Source of the DNA: Microbacteriaceae bacterium PS02332
Lineage (GTDB): Bacteria; Actinomycetota; Actinomycetes; Actinomycetales; Microbacteriaceae
Length of the DNA: 41,183 nucleotides
Assembly (NCBI GenBank): GCA_029959645.1
Contig: JASCOJ010000009.1
Location: forward strand, 1-41,183
Reading direction: 5' to 3'
Made by a program: the position numbers and the translations under genes. Position 1 is the first letter of the stretch. Each line of letters begins with the position of its first letter. Below are positions 8,296 to 15,613 of the stretch, piece by piece. The notes below the pieces were generated by a model, which made no database searches, was not told where the DNA came from, and saw nothing but the letters and a program-made list of their open reading frames with translations.

Positions 8296-8775
8296 ATGCC
8301 AGACCCAGTGGTCCCGCACACCGAGGGACGACGTACCCCGGAGCAGCGGGCGGTCGACACCACGCTGACCTTCAGCCTGGAGAACGCCGCGTCCCTGACG
8401 CCGGAAGCCGGCGTCTCCCCGGAGGAGCGCGACGCCATCTCGGCCCTGCCGTCCGGATCGGCGTTGCTCGTCGTCCGTCGCGGCCCCAACGTCGGAGCCC
8501 GCTTCCTGCTCGACTCCGACGTCACGACGGCCGGTCGTCACCCCGACGCCGACATCTTCCTCGACGACGTCACGGTGTCGCGCAAGCACGCCCAGTTCGT
8601 CCGGAACGGTGCCGCCTTCAGCGTGAAGGACCTCGGCTCGCTCAACGGCACGTACTTCGACGGGGCCCGCATCGACGAGGCCCTGCTGGTCGACGGCGCC
8701 GAGGTGCAGGTCGGCAAGTTCCGCCTGACGTTCTACGCGTCCCGGGTCGACCTGGCGCGCCTGGCGCACGCGTAG
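8296..8775 (+). CDS. garA: FHA-domain signalling protein, GarA/OdhI type
   Basis: A 159-residue protein. An N-terminal tail carries a DTTLTF motif (T22-T23), equivalent to the phosphorylated double-Thr motif of GarA/OdhI. An FHA domain (about 57-145) shows GRH 80-82, SRKH 95-98 and LGSLNGTY 113-120, the phosphothreonine-binding residues. In mycobacteria and corynebacteria the unphosphorylated protein inhibits 2-oxoglutarate dehydrogenase and regulates glutamate metabolism; Ser/Thr kinase phosphorylation makes it fold on itself and releases the targets. A very strong RBS (GAGGAGGAGG, 8281-8290) supports this ATG even though the frame is open upstream into the GH18 gene. Two MerR regulators follow, as at the mycobacterial Rv1827 locus, which supports the GarA assignment. 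Confidence 0.92.
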   Translation: MPDPVVPHTEGRRTPEQRAVDTTLTFSLENAASLTPEAGVSPEERDAISALPSGSALLVVRRGPNVGARFLLDSDVTTAGRHPDADIFLDDVTVSRKHAQFVRNGAAFSVKDLGSLNGTYFDGARIDEALLVDGAEVQVGKFRLTFYASRVDLARLAHA

Positions 8776-9479
8776 TGGCCCCCCGCTCCGCTGCGGCGCG
8801 GGCGGTCCCGTCGGCGCCGGACCTGCTCACGATCGGTCAGGTGCTGGCACGGCTCAAGCCGGAGTTCCCCGACCTCTCGAGCTCGAAGTTGCGCTTCCTC
8901 GAGGAGCGTGACCTCGTCACGCCGGTGCGGACGCAGAGCGGGTACCGGAAGTTCTCGGCGGCCGACGTCGACCGCCTCCGGGTGGTCCTCGGCCTCCAGC
9001 GCGACCACTACCTGCCGCTCAAGGTCATCAAGGACTACCTCGCCGACCTCGACGCTGGGCGTGACCCGGTCCTCCCCGGCGGCGGTGACGCACCCCGGCC
9101 GACGATGCTCGGGCGGGAGCGGCGGTACACGCGTGACGAACTGCAGCGGGCCGCCGGCGCGTCCCCGATGCTCGTCGGCGACGCGGTGTCCGCCTCGCTC
9201 ATCCCCGCGGCCGAGACCTACGGCGAGGACGCCGTCGGTGTCGTGAAGTCGCTCGTCGAACTGCAGCGGTCCGGCATCGAGCCGCGGCACCTGCGCACCT
9301 TCCGCAGCACCGCCGAGCGCGAGGTCGGGCTCATCGAGTCCGCCCTGATGCCGGTGTCCCGGCGGGGGGACGCCACCTCGCGGGCGAAGGCGGTCGAACT
9401 CGCCCGCGAGATCTCCGGGCACCTCGAGGTCATCCGCTCGTCGCTCATCCGGGCGGCCATCACCCGGCTCGACGCATGA
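8775..9479 (+). CDS. MerR-family transcriptional regulator, Rv1828 type
   Basis: A 234-residue protein starting at the GTG that shares a base with the TAG stop of the FHA gene, so expression is coupled. The N-terminal winged helix (about 18-90) has the MerR pattern: LTIGQVLARL, LRFLEERDLVTPVRTQSGYRKFSAADVDRL. The C-terminal part (about 125-230) is helical, without the cysteines of metal sensors. Immediate linkage to a GarA-like FHA gene matches the mycobacterial Rv1827-Rv1828 order. Target genes are unknown. No frameshift or missing helix is seen. Confidence 0.9.
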   Translation: MAPRSAAARAVPSAPDLLTIGQVLARLKPEFPDLSSSKLRFLEERDLVTPVRTQSGYRKFSAADVDRLRVVLGLQRDHYLPLKVIKDYLADLDAGRDPVLPGGGDAPRPTMLGRERRYTRDELQRAAGASPMLVGDAVSASLIPAAETYGEDAVGVVKSLVELQRSGIEPRHLRTFRSTAEREVGLIESALMPVSRRGDATSRAKAVELAREISGHLEVIRSSLIRAAITRLDA

Positions 9480-9676
9480 GCGCCGCGGGGTCGGTCGGCG
9501 CCGGGCGTGGGGGCCGCCGGGTGACCGTCGCTGGCCTCGTGCTCGACACGCCGGACGCGCCGTGCCGGATGTCCCGCGTCGACACCGTCGGACTCGCTAC
9601 CGTGGACCCCGGAACAACTCTCAACCCGCTGTTGAACCTTCGGGCGGGGGCTCGATCGTCGTGGAAGGCAATCTGA
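9476..9676 (+). CDS. 66-codon ORF bridging the two MerR genes; hypothetical, possible DUF151 remnant
   Basis: An ORF begins at an ATG overlapping the first MerR stop (ATGA) and ends in a TGA that shares its A with the ATG of the second MerR gene. In mycobacteria the slot between these regulators holds Rv1829, a DUF151 bifunctional-nuclease-type protein. The stretch VTVAGLVLDTPDAP (residues 16-29) vaguely resembles the first beta strand of DUF151 proteins, but the rest does not, and the protein is far too short. It may be decayed, or merely leader DNA with promoter elements. Low confidence that it is a functional protein. Confidence 0.3.
   Translation: MSAAGSVGAGRGGRRVTVAGLVLDTPDAPCRMSRVDTVGLATVDPGTTLNPLLNLRAGARSSWKAI
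9621..9635. promoter_or_regulatory. TCAAC-N5-GTTGA inverted repeat upstream of the second MerR gene
   Basis: Perfect 5-bp arms (9621-9625 and 9631-9635) lie about 40 bases before the second MerR ATG, after a TANNNT-like TACCGT at 9598-9603. Size and symmetry suit a regulator dimer, possibly one of the two adjacent MerR proteins. The assignment is inference. Confidence 0.35.
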
Positions 9677-10236
9677 TGAGTGGGAACGACACCCCCGGTA
9701 CCCCGTCTGACATGACGCGGTACGACCTCGGGTTGCTCTTCACCGACGGCATGCCCGAGCGCGACGAGCAGAACGGCTACCGCGGCACCGTCGCCGCCAA
9801 GGCCGCCGGCATCAGCTACCGCCAGCTCGACTACTGGGCCCGCACAGAGCTCGTGCAGCCGACCATCCGCGGTGCGGCCGGCTCGGGCTCGCAGCGGCTC
9901 TACGGGTTCCGTGACATCCTCGTCCTGAAGCTCGTCAAGCGCCTGCTCGACACCGGCATCTCGCTCCAGCAGATCCGCACCGCCGTGAACCAGCTCCGCG
10001 AAGCCGGCGTCAGCGACCTGGCCCAGACGACACTGATGTCCGACGGCGCCTCGGTCTACCTGTGCACCTCGGACGACGAGGTCATCGACCTGGTCTCCCG
10101 CGGGCAGGGCGTGTTCGGCATCGCCGTCGGCAAGGTCCTGCGCGAGGTCGAGTCCTCGCTCGTCGAGCTCGACGCGACGCCCGCGGCGGACCCGAGCGAC
10201 GAGCTCGCGGCCCGCCGCGCGACCCGCGCGTCCTAG
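9676..10236 (+). CDS. MerR-family transcriptional regulator, Rv1830 type
   Basis: A 186-residue protein. The ATG at 9676 is chosen because GGAAGG lies about 8 bases upstream; the frame is open further upstream but has no better site. The N-terminal tail is polar, followed by a winged helix (about 38-105: AAKAAGISYRQLDYWARTELVQPTIRG, RLYGFRDILVLKLVKRLLDTGISLQQIRTAVNQL). The C-terminal domain (about 110-170) is small and ends in an Ala/Arg-rich tail. It is the second regulator of the garA-merR-merR group. Its mycobacterial counterpart Rv1830 lies in the same neighbourhood; targets here are unknown. Confidence 0.88.
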   Translation: MSGNDTPGTPSDMTRYDLGLLFTDGMPERDEQNGYRGTVAAKAAGISYRQLDYWARTELVQPTIRGAAGSGSQRLYGFRDILVLKLVKRLLDTGISLQQIRTAVNQLREAGVSDLAQTTLMSDGASVYLCTSDDEVIDLVSRGQGVFGIAVGKVLREVESSLVELDATPAADPSDELAARRATRAS

Positions 10237-10280
10237 CCCCGGCCTACCGGCCGCCGCCGCCGGCTGGCGCGCCCTGCGTC

Positions 10281-10375
10281 CGCCGAGGTCGCACAACCCG
10301 CCGCGGACGACCCGCCGAGGTGTCACGAACTGTCGACTCGGAGGCTCGCACCCGACAGTTCGTGCGACCTCGGCG
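10281..10375. repeat. REP-like palindromic element between convergent genes
   Basis: A 23-bp arm at 10313-10335 (begins CGCCGAGGT, ends GAACTGTCG) is inverted at 10353-10375 with two mismatches and a 17-nt loop. The inner 12 bp, CACGAACTGTCG, are perfect. A further copy of the outer half, CGCCGAGGTCGCAC, occurs at 10281-10294. The three related arms in under 100 bases look like a dispersed palindromic element or an unusually long bidirectional terminator between merR and parA. Confidence 0.6.
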
Positions 10376-10404
10376 AACATGAGCGGGGTGTCGGCCCCGC
10401 ACAG

Positions 10405-10446
10405 ACGAACGCACCCTGCGGTCCGAGGACCACGGGGTGCGTTCGT
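10405..10446. terminator. bidirectional terminator between merR and parA
   Basis: ACGAACGCACCC (10405-10416) pairs perfectly with GGGTGCGTTCGT (10435-10446), and the loop has an inner GTCC/GGAC stem. A smaller GCGGGG/CCCCGC hairpin lies at 10383-10400. It ends 15 bases from the stop of the minus-strand parA, so it probably serves both converging genes. Confidence 0.7.
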
Positions 10447-10461
10447 ACGACAGGACGCGGA

Positions 10462-11280
10462 TCAGGCGGGAGCGCCCGCTCCGTCCGCATAGGGCCCGAT
10501 CTTGCCCGTGCGCATGATGCGCTCGAGCAGCTGGTCGAAGTTCTTCGCCATCTCCTGCGCCGACTCACCCGGCCACACGTGCAGGGGCTTCGCGGCACCC
10601 TGCGCCTGCTGCAGCGAGGTCCGCTCCGGCAGCTGCGGGGAGAGCACGAGCGGCCCGAACATGTCGCGGAGCTCCTTGATGCGGAACTGGTGCTCGAGCG
10701 ACTGCACGCGGGCGCGGTTCACGATGATGCCGAGGGGCTGGAGGCGCGGGGACAACCCGCGACGGATCTCCTCGATCGCACGGAGCGCGCGGTCGGCGGC
10801 GGCGACGGAGAACAGACCGGGCTCGGTCACGACGGTGACGCGGTCGGAGGCGGCCCACGCGGTGCGCGTCAGGGCGTTCAGCGACGGCGCGCAGTCGATG
10901 AGGACCAGCTCGTAGTCCTGCTCGACGTTGGCCAGGGCCTCCTCGAGCTTCCAGATGTCGCGGATCGAGGGGTGGGGGCCGTCGAAGTTGATCGCCGAGG
11001 GGGAGCCGACCATGACGTCGACCTTGCCCTGGGAGCCCTTCGTCCAGCCGGAGGGGGCGATCGCCTGTCGGACGATCTTCTCCTTCGGGTTCTCCAGGAC
11101 GTCGGCGACGTTGAGGTGCCCGGCGAGGTCGATGTCCAGGCCCGTCGAGACGTCCGACTGCGGGTCCAGGTCCACCACCAGCGTGCGCAGGCCCTTCGCG
11201 AACGCAGCGGACGTCAGGCCGAGCGTCACCGTCGTCTTGCCGACACCACCCTTGAGGGAGCTCACGCTGAGTACATGCAC
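10462..11280 (-). CDS. orphan ParA/Soj-family ATPase
   Basis: A deviant Walker-A ParA/MinD-type ATPase: KGGVGKTT near the N-terminus (residues 10-17), A' motif LDPQ, Walker B LVLIDCAP, then a regular Soj fold. Such proteins dimerise on ATP and position DNA or protein cargo. No ParB, ScpA/ScpB or MinE-like partner is adjacent, so the cargo is unknown. I choose GTG at 11278-11280 (272 aa), because a TANNNT element (TAACGT, 11294 to 11289 on the minus strand) lies 8 bases before it and would give a leaderless message. A TTG at 11287-11289 would add three residues. The gene is divergent from pyruvate carboxylase and ends at a strong terminator. Confidence 0.9.
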   Translation of the reverse strand: MHVLSVSSLKGGVGKTTVTLGLTSAAFAKGLRTLVVDLDPQSDVSTGLDIDLAGHLNVADVLENPKEKIVRQAIAPSGWTKGSQGKVDVMVGSPSAINFDGPHPSIRDIWKLEEALANVEQDYELVLIDCAPSLNALTRTAWAASDRVTVVTEPGLFSVAAADRALRAIEEIRRGLSPRLQPLGIIVNRARVQSLEHQFRIKELRDMFGPLVLSPQLPERTSLQQAQGAAKPLHVWPGESAQEMAKNFDQLLERIMRTGKIGPYADGAGAPA

Positions 11281-11281
11281 G

Positions 11282-11307
11282 TTGAGCAACGTTACCGCCG
11301 ATAGGGT
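11282..11307 (+). promoter_or_regulatory. candidate promoter for pyruvate carboxylase in the divergent parA-pyc region
   Basis: TAGGGT (11302-11307) is a TANNNT -10 candidate 33 bases before the pyc GTG. TTGAGC (11282-11287) lies upstream but only 14 bases away, so it is a poor -35. The same short region holds the parA start signals. GTTG/CAAC repeats flank the -10. Confidence 0.35.
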
Positions 11308-11340
11308 TGTGGCACCTCAACCCGGGCTGAAAGGGACCTC

Positions 11341-14300
11341 GTGTTCACCAAGATCCTGGTCGCGAACCGTGGCGAGATCGCGATCCGTGCCTTCCGGGCG
11401 GCCTACGAACTCGGGGCGCGCACCGTCGCCGTCTACCCCTACGAGGACCGCAACTCCCTGCACCGGCTGAAGGCCGACGAGGCGTACCTCATCGGGGAGC
11501 GCGGACACCCGGTGCGCGCCTACCTCGACGTCGCCGAGATCGTGCGGGTCGCGCGTGAGTCCGGTGCCGACGCGATCTACCCGGGCTACGGCTTCCTCTC
11601 CGAGAACCCCGACCTCGCGGCCGCGGCGGCCGCGGCGGGCATCACGTTCATCGGCCCAGGTGAGCACGTCTTGCAGATGGCGGGCAACAAGGTCACGGCG
11701 AAGGAGCACGCGATCGCGGCGGGCGTCCCGGTCCTCGCCAGCACCCCGGCGAGCCGCGACGTCGACGAGCTCGTCGCCGGTGCGGCCGCGATCGGCTTCC
11801 CCGTCTTCGCCAAGGCCGTCGCCGGCGGTGGCGGACGAGGCATGCGCCGGGTGGAGACCGAGGCCGAGCTGCGGCCGGCGCTCGAGGCGGCGATGCGGGA
11901 GGCCGACAGCGCGTTCGGCGACCCGACTATGTTCCTGGAGCAGGCCGTCCTCCGCCCGCGGCACATCGAGGTGCAGATCCTCGCGGACGCCACCGGGGAC
12001 GACGCCGGCACGATCCACCTGTTCGAGCGCGACTGCTCGGTCCAGCGCCGCAACCAGAAGGTCGTGGAGATCGCCCCGGCGCCGAACCTCGACCCCGAGG
12101 TCGCCGCGGCACTGCACCGTGACGCGGTCGCCTTCGCCCGGTCGATCGGGTACGTGAACGCCGGCACGGTCGAGTTCCTGCTCGACACCGTCGGTGAGCG
12201 GGCCGGCCAGCACGTCTTCATCGAGATGAACCCGCGCATCCAGGTCGAGCACACCGTGACCGAGGAGGTCACCGACGTCGACCTCGTGCAGTCGCAGATG
12301 CGGATCGCCGCGGGGGAGACCCTGGTCGACCTCGGGCTGTCGCAGGACACCGTCGCGGTGCACGGTGCCGCGCTGCAGACCCGCATCACCACCGAGGACC
12401 CGACCCAGGGCTTCCGCCCGGACACCGGCCGCATCACGACGTACCGGAGCCCGGGTGGCGCCGGTGTCCGGCTCGACGGCGGCACGGTCGCGACCGGTGC
12501 GCAGATCAGCCCGCACTTCGACTCGATGCTGGCGAAGATGACCTGCCGCGGGCGGGACTTCCCGGCCGCCGTCGCCCGTGCGCGTCGGGCACTCGCCGAG
12601 TTCCGCATCCGCGGTGTCAGCACGAACATCCCGTTCCTCCAGGCCGTCCTGGAGGACCCGGACTTCGCCCGCGGCGACGTCTCGACGGCCTTCATCGAGG
12701 AGCGTCCGCAGCTGTTCGACGGCCACGTGTCGAAGGACCGCGGCACGAAGATCGTCAACTGGCTCGCCGACGTCACGGTGAACAAGCCGAACGGCACCCC
12801 GGCGGCGCACGTGGTCGACCCCGCGGTCAAGCTGCCCCGGCTGGACCTGTCGGCGCCCGTGCCGGAGGGCCAGCGCGACCGTCTGCTCCGCCTCGGCCCC
12901 ACCGCATGGGCCGCGGCGCTCCGCGAGCAGACCGCGCTGGCGGTCACCGAGACGACGATGCGCGACGCGCACCAGTCGTTGCTCGCGACCCGCGTCCGGT
13001 CGAAGGACCTCGTCGCGGTCGCCCCGCACGTCGCCCGCCTGACGCCGCAGCTGCTCAGCATGGAGGCGTGGGGTGGCGCCACGTACGACGTCGCGCTCCG
13101 GTTCCTCGGCGAGGACCCGTGGGAGCGCCTGGCGGCACTGCGTGCCGCGATGCCGAACATCCCGGTCCAGATGCTGCTGCGCGGCCGCAACACGGTCGGC
13201 TACACGCCCTACCCGACCGAGGTCACCGACGCGTTCGTCGCGGAGGCCGCCGCGACCGGCGTCGACGTCTTCCGGGTGTTCGACGCCCTGAACGACGTGG
13301 CGCAGCTGCGCCCCGCCCTGGAGGCCGTGCTCGCCACCGGCACGGCCGTCGCCGAGGCGGCGCTCTGCTACACGGGCGACCTGCTCGACCCGGCGGAGGA
13401 CCTCTACACGCTCGACTACTACCTGCGCCTCGCGGAGCAGATGGTCGAGGCCGGTGCGCACGTCATCGGCATCAAGGACATGGCCGGGCTGCTCCGCGCC
13501 GGTGCGGCGGAGAAGCTCGTCACCGCCCTGCGCGAGCGGTTCGACCAGCCGGTGCACGTGCACACGCACGACACCGCCGGCGGTCAGCTCGCGACGCTCC
13601 TCGCGGCCTCCCGTGCGGGTGCCGACGCGGTCGACGTCGCCGCGGCGCCGATGGCCGGCACGACGAGCCAGCCGAGCATGTCGGCGCTCGTCGCGGCCCT
13701 CGCGCACACCGAGCGCGACACCGGGCTCTCGCTGGCCGCGGTCGGTGACCTCGAGCCGTACTGGGAGGCCGTGCGCCGTGCGTACGCGCCGTTCGAGTCC
13801 GGGCTCGCCGGGCCCACCGGCCGCGTGTACCAGCACGAGATCCCCGGCGGGCAGCTGTCGAACCTCCGGCAGCAGGCGATCGCACTCGGGCTCGGCGACC
13901 GGTTCGAGCAGGTGGAGGACCAGTACGCCGCGGCGAACCGGATCCTCGGTCGCCCGCCGAAGGTCACGCCGTCCTCGAAGGTGGTCGGCGACCTCGCGCT
14001 GCAGCTCGCCGCGGTGGACGCCGATCCGGCGCACTTCGAGCAGCACCCGGAGCAGTACGACGTCCCGGACTCGGTGATCGGCTTCATAGCCGGCGAGCTC
14101 GGCGACCTGCCCGGCGGCTGGCCGGAGCCCTTCCGGTCGAAGGTGCTCGCGGGTCGGGACGTCCACATCGCGGTGACGCCGGTGCCGGACGCCGAGCGCC
14201 CGCACCTCGAGGCCTCGGGCACCGAGCGCCAGCAGGCCCTGAACCGGCTCCTGTTCGCGCAGCCGACCGAGCAGTTCCGCCGCGTCCGCGAGGAGTACGG

Positions 14301-14751
14301 CGACCTGTCGACCGTGTCGACCCTCGACTACCTGTACGGTCTCCGCCCCGGGCAGGAGCACGTCGTGCCCCTCGGTCGCGGTGTCGACCTGTTCGTCGGG
14401 CTCGAGGCCATCGGCGAGGTCGACGCCCGCGGCATCCGTACGGTGATGACGACGCTGAACGGGCAGCTCCGGCCCGTCGCGGTCCGCGACCGCTCGGTCG
14501 ACGTCGAGACGAAGGCCGCCGAGAAGGCCGACGCCTCCGACCCGAAGCAGGTCGCGGCACCGTTCTCGGGCGTCGTGACGCTCAAGGTCGCCGTCGGTGA
14601 CGTGGTCGCGGCCGGACAGGCCGTGGCGAGCATCGAGGCGATGAAGATGGAAGCGGCCATCACGGCGCCCGTGGCGGGCACCGTCGGCCGTCTCGCTACC
14701 CCGGTGACCCAGCAGGTGGACGCCGGCGACCTCCTGGTGGTGCTGCAGTAA
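11341..14751 (+). CDS. pyc: pyruvate carboxylase
   Basis: A 1136-residue single-chain biotin carboxylase, carboxyltransferase and biotin carrier protein, normal length for the family. It makes oxaloacetate from pyruvate, bicarbonate and ATP (anaplerosis). The biotin carboxylase domain covers about 1-450 (ILVANRGEIAIR, KAVAGGGGRGMR, EMNPRIQVEHTVTEE). The carboxyltransferase domain (about 530-800) has TTMRDAHQS with metal ligand D542, K712 of IKDMAG (the carbamylated-Lys position), and HVHTHDT. The carrier domain ends in EAMKME with biotinyl K1102. The start is GTG 11341, with GAAAGGGA upstream. Peptide deformylase begins one base after its stop. No frame damage is seen. Confidence 0.98.
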   Translation: MFTKILVANRGEIAIRAFRAAYELGARTVAVYPYEDRNSLHRLKADEAYLIGERGHPVRAYLDVAEIVRVARESGADAIYPGYGFLSENPDLAAAAAAAGITFIGPGEHVLQMAGNKVTAKEHAIAAGVPVLASTPASRDVDELVAGAAAIGFPVFAKAVAGGGGRGMRRVETEAELRPALEAAMREADSAFGDPTMFLEQAVLRPRHIEVQILADATGDDAGTIHLFERDCSVQRRNQKVVEIAPAPNLDPEVAAALHRDAVAFARSIGYVNAGTVEFLLDTVGERAGQHVFIEMNPRIQVEHTVTEEVTDVDLVQSQMRIAAGETLVDLGLSQDTVAVHGAALQTRITTEDPTQGFRPDTGRITTYRSPGGAGVRLDGGTVATGAQISPHFDSMLAKMTCRGRDFPAAVARARRALAEFRIRGVSTNIPFLQAVLEDPDFARGDVSTAFIEERPQLFDGHVSKDRGTKIVNWLADVTVNKPNGTPAAHVVDPAVKLPRLDLSAPVPEGQRDRLLRLGPTAWAAALREQTALAVTETTMRDAHQSLLATRVRSKDLVAVAPHVARLTPQLLSMEAWGGATYDVALRFLGEDPWERLAALRAAMPNIPVQMLLRGRNTVGYTPYPTEVTDAFVAEAAATGVDVFRVFDALNDVAQLRPALEAVLATGTAVAEAALCYTGDLLDPAEDLYTLDYYLRLAEQMVEAGAHVIGIKDMAGLLRAGAAEKLVTALRERFDQPVHVHTHDTAGGQLATLLAASRAGADAVDVAAAPMAGTTSQPSMSALVAALAHTERDTGLSLAAVGDLEPYWEAVRRAYAPFESGLAGPTGRVYQHEIPGGQLSNLRQQAIALGLGDRFEQVEDQYAAANRILGRPPKVTPSSKVVGDLALQLAAVDADPAHFEQHPEQYDVPDSVIGFIAGELGDLPGGWPEPFRSKVLAGRDVHIAVTPVPDAERPHLEASGTERQQALNRLLFAQPTEQFRRVREEYGDLSTVSTLDYLYGLRPGQEHVVPLGRGVDLFVGLEAIGEVDARGIRTVMTTLNGQLRPVAVRDRSVDVETKAAEKADASDPKQVAAPFSGVVTLKVAVGDVVAAGQAVASIEAMKMEAAITAPVAGTVGRLATPVTQQVDAGDLLVVLQ

Positions 14752-14752
14752 C

Positions 14753-15247
14753 GTGACCGTCCGTCCCATCCGCCTCTTCGGCGACCCCGTCCTCCGTTCC
14801 GCCGCCGACCCGGTCCGGATCGGTGCCGACGGCGTCCGCGAGCTCGTGCAGGACCTCCTCGACACCGTGCGCGAGCCCGGCCGTGCTGGTGTCGCCGCCC
14901 CGCAGATCGGCGTCGGCGTCCGGGCGTTCTCGTACAACGTCGACGGCGAGGTCGGCTACGTCCTCAACCCCGAGCTCGTCGAGGTCTCCGGTGAGCCCGA
15001 GCTCATGGACGAGGGGTGCCTCTCGGTCCCCGGCCTGGCGTACCCGACGAAGCGGCATCCGTACGCGAAGGTGCGCGGCGTCGACGTCGACGGCGAGCCC
15101 GTCGAGGTCGAGGGCACCGGGCTCATGGCCGAGGCGCTCCAGCACGAGTGCGACCACCTCGACGGCACCGTGTACGTGATGACGCTCGACCCGGAGACCC
15201 GGCGGCAGGCCCTGCGCGACATCCGCGCGCAGGAGTGGTTCCACTAG
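14753..15247 (+). CDS. def: peptide deformylase
   Basis: A 164-residue cytoplasmic metalloenzyme that removes the formyl group from new N-terminal methionines. The three signature motifs are intact: GVAAPQIG (46-53), EGCLS (87-91, metal ligand C89) and HECDH (131-135, H131, catalytic E132, H135). The GTG start lies one base after the pyc stop, so it is coupled to pyc and transcribed with it. The C-terminus ends shortly after the last helix, typical of short actinobacterial deformylases. Confidence 0.97.
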   Translation: MTVRPIRLFGDPVLRSAADPVRIGADGVRELVQDLLDTVREPGRAGVAAPQIGVGVRAFSYNVDGEVGYVLNPELVEVSGEPELMDEGCLSVPGLAYPTKRHPYAKVRGVDVDGEPVEVEGTGLMAEALQHECDHLDGTVYVMTLDPETRRQALRDIRAQEWFH

Positions 15248-15318
15248 ACCGCCGAGCGCGCCGGCCAGGGCGCCGGGGGACACCTCCGGGGGACGGTCGG
15301 TGACACCCGGACGCGGGA

Positions 15319-15349
15319 TTGTCGCCCCGTCCGGCGGACGTTGTACGGT
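15319..15349 (+). promoter_or_regulatory. promoter for the 43-aa gene
   Basis: TTGTCG (15319-15324) and TACGGT (15344-15349) are spaced by 19 bases and stand about 50 bases before the small gene's ATG. Both hexamers keep the most conserved sigma-A positions, though the spacing is slightly long. Confidence 0.45.
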
Positions 15350-15400
15350 GTCGGAGTCGGCCTCCCACCGACCCAGATCCCTCTCTCCAGGACGACCACG

Positions 15401-15532
15401 ATGGCACTCCAGAACGACGAGCTGAGCTCGCACCGCACCCGCACGAACCGCCGACCGGAGCCGGTCTCGACCAGTACCGCGGCCACCGCCGTCCTCGAGC
15501 CGGTCGAGGCCATGGAGCCCCAGCAGGCCTGA
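15401..15532 (+). CDS. 43-aa hydrophilic hypothetical protein
   Basis: A stand-alone small gene of 43 codons with an ATG start, AGGAC about 8 bases upstream, a likely promoter before it and a very strong hairpin terminator 13 bases after its stop. The peptide has a basic stretch (HRTRTNRR, residues 11-18), a Ser/Thr/Ala-rich centre and an acidic, Gln-rich end (EPVEAMEPQQA). It has no cysteine, membrane segment or signal peptide. It is not a Pup: it is too short and lacks the GGQ/GGE tail. I do not recognise a family. The framing by its own signals argues that it is expressed. Confidence 0.6.
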   Translation: MALQNDELSSHRTRTNRRPEPVSTSTAATAVLEPVEAMEPQQA

Positions 15533-15545
15533 GTCGTCCTCCGCA

Positions 15546-15598
15546 CGGCCAGGAGGCCCGCAGCCCGTCCCACGGACGCGCTGCGGGCCTCCCGGCCG
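15546..15598. terminator. strong terminator between the small gene and fadD
   Basis: CGGCC-A-GGAGGCCCGCAGC (15546-15564) pairs with GCTGCGGGCCTCC-C-GGCCG (15580-15598), one mismatch in an 18-pair stem, and the loop folds further as CGTCC/GGACG. It lies between convergent genes and probably acts in both directions. Confidence 0.85.
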
Positions 15599-15613
15599 TT
15601 CCGGGGCCGCGGC

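Noticed and set aside
6574-8775. A genuine chitinase-FHA fusion protein
   Set aside because: A secreted enzyme fused to a cytoplasmic phosphothreonine reader is implausible, the linker is not protein-like, and the FHA gene has its own strong RBS. A one-base error is simpler.
11317-14937. A 1206-codon minus-strand frame opposite pyruvate carboxylase
   Set aside because: Same cause: pyruvate carboxylase on the plus strand is certain, and the antisense translation has no recognisable motif.
15401-15532. Prokaryotic ubiquitin-like protein (Pup)
   Set aside because: It is only 43 aa, ends in QQA rather than GGQ or GGE, and no proteasome gene is nearby.
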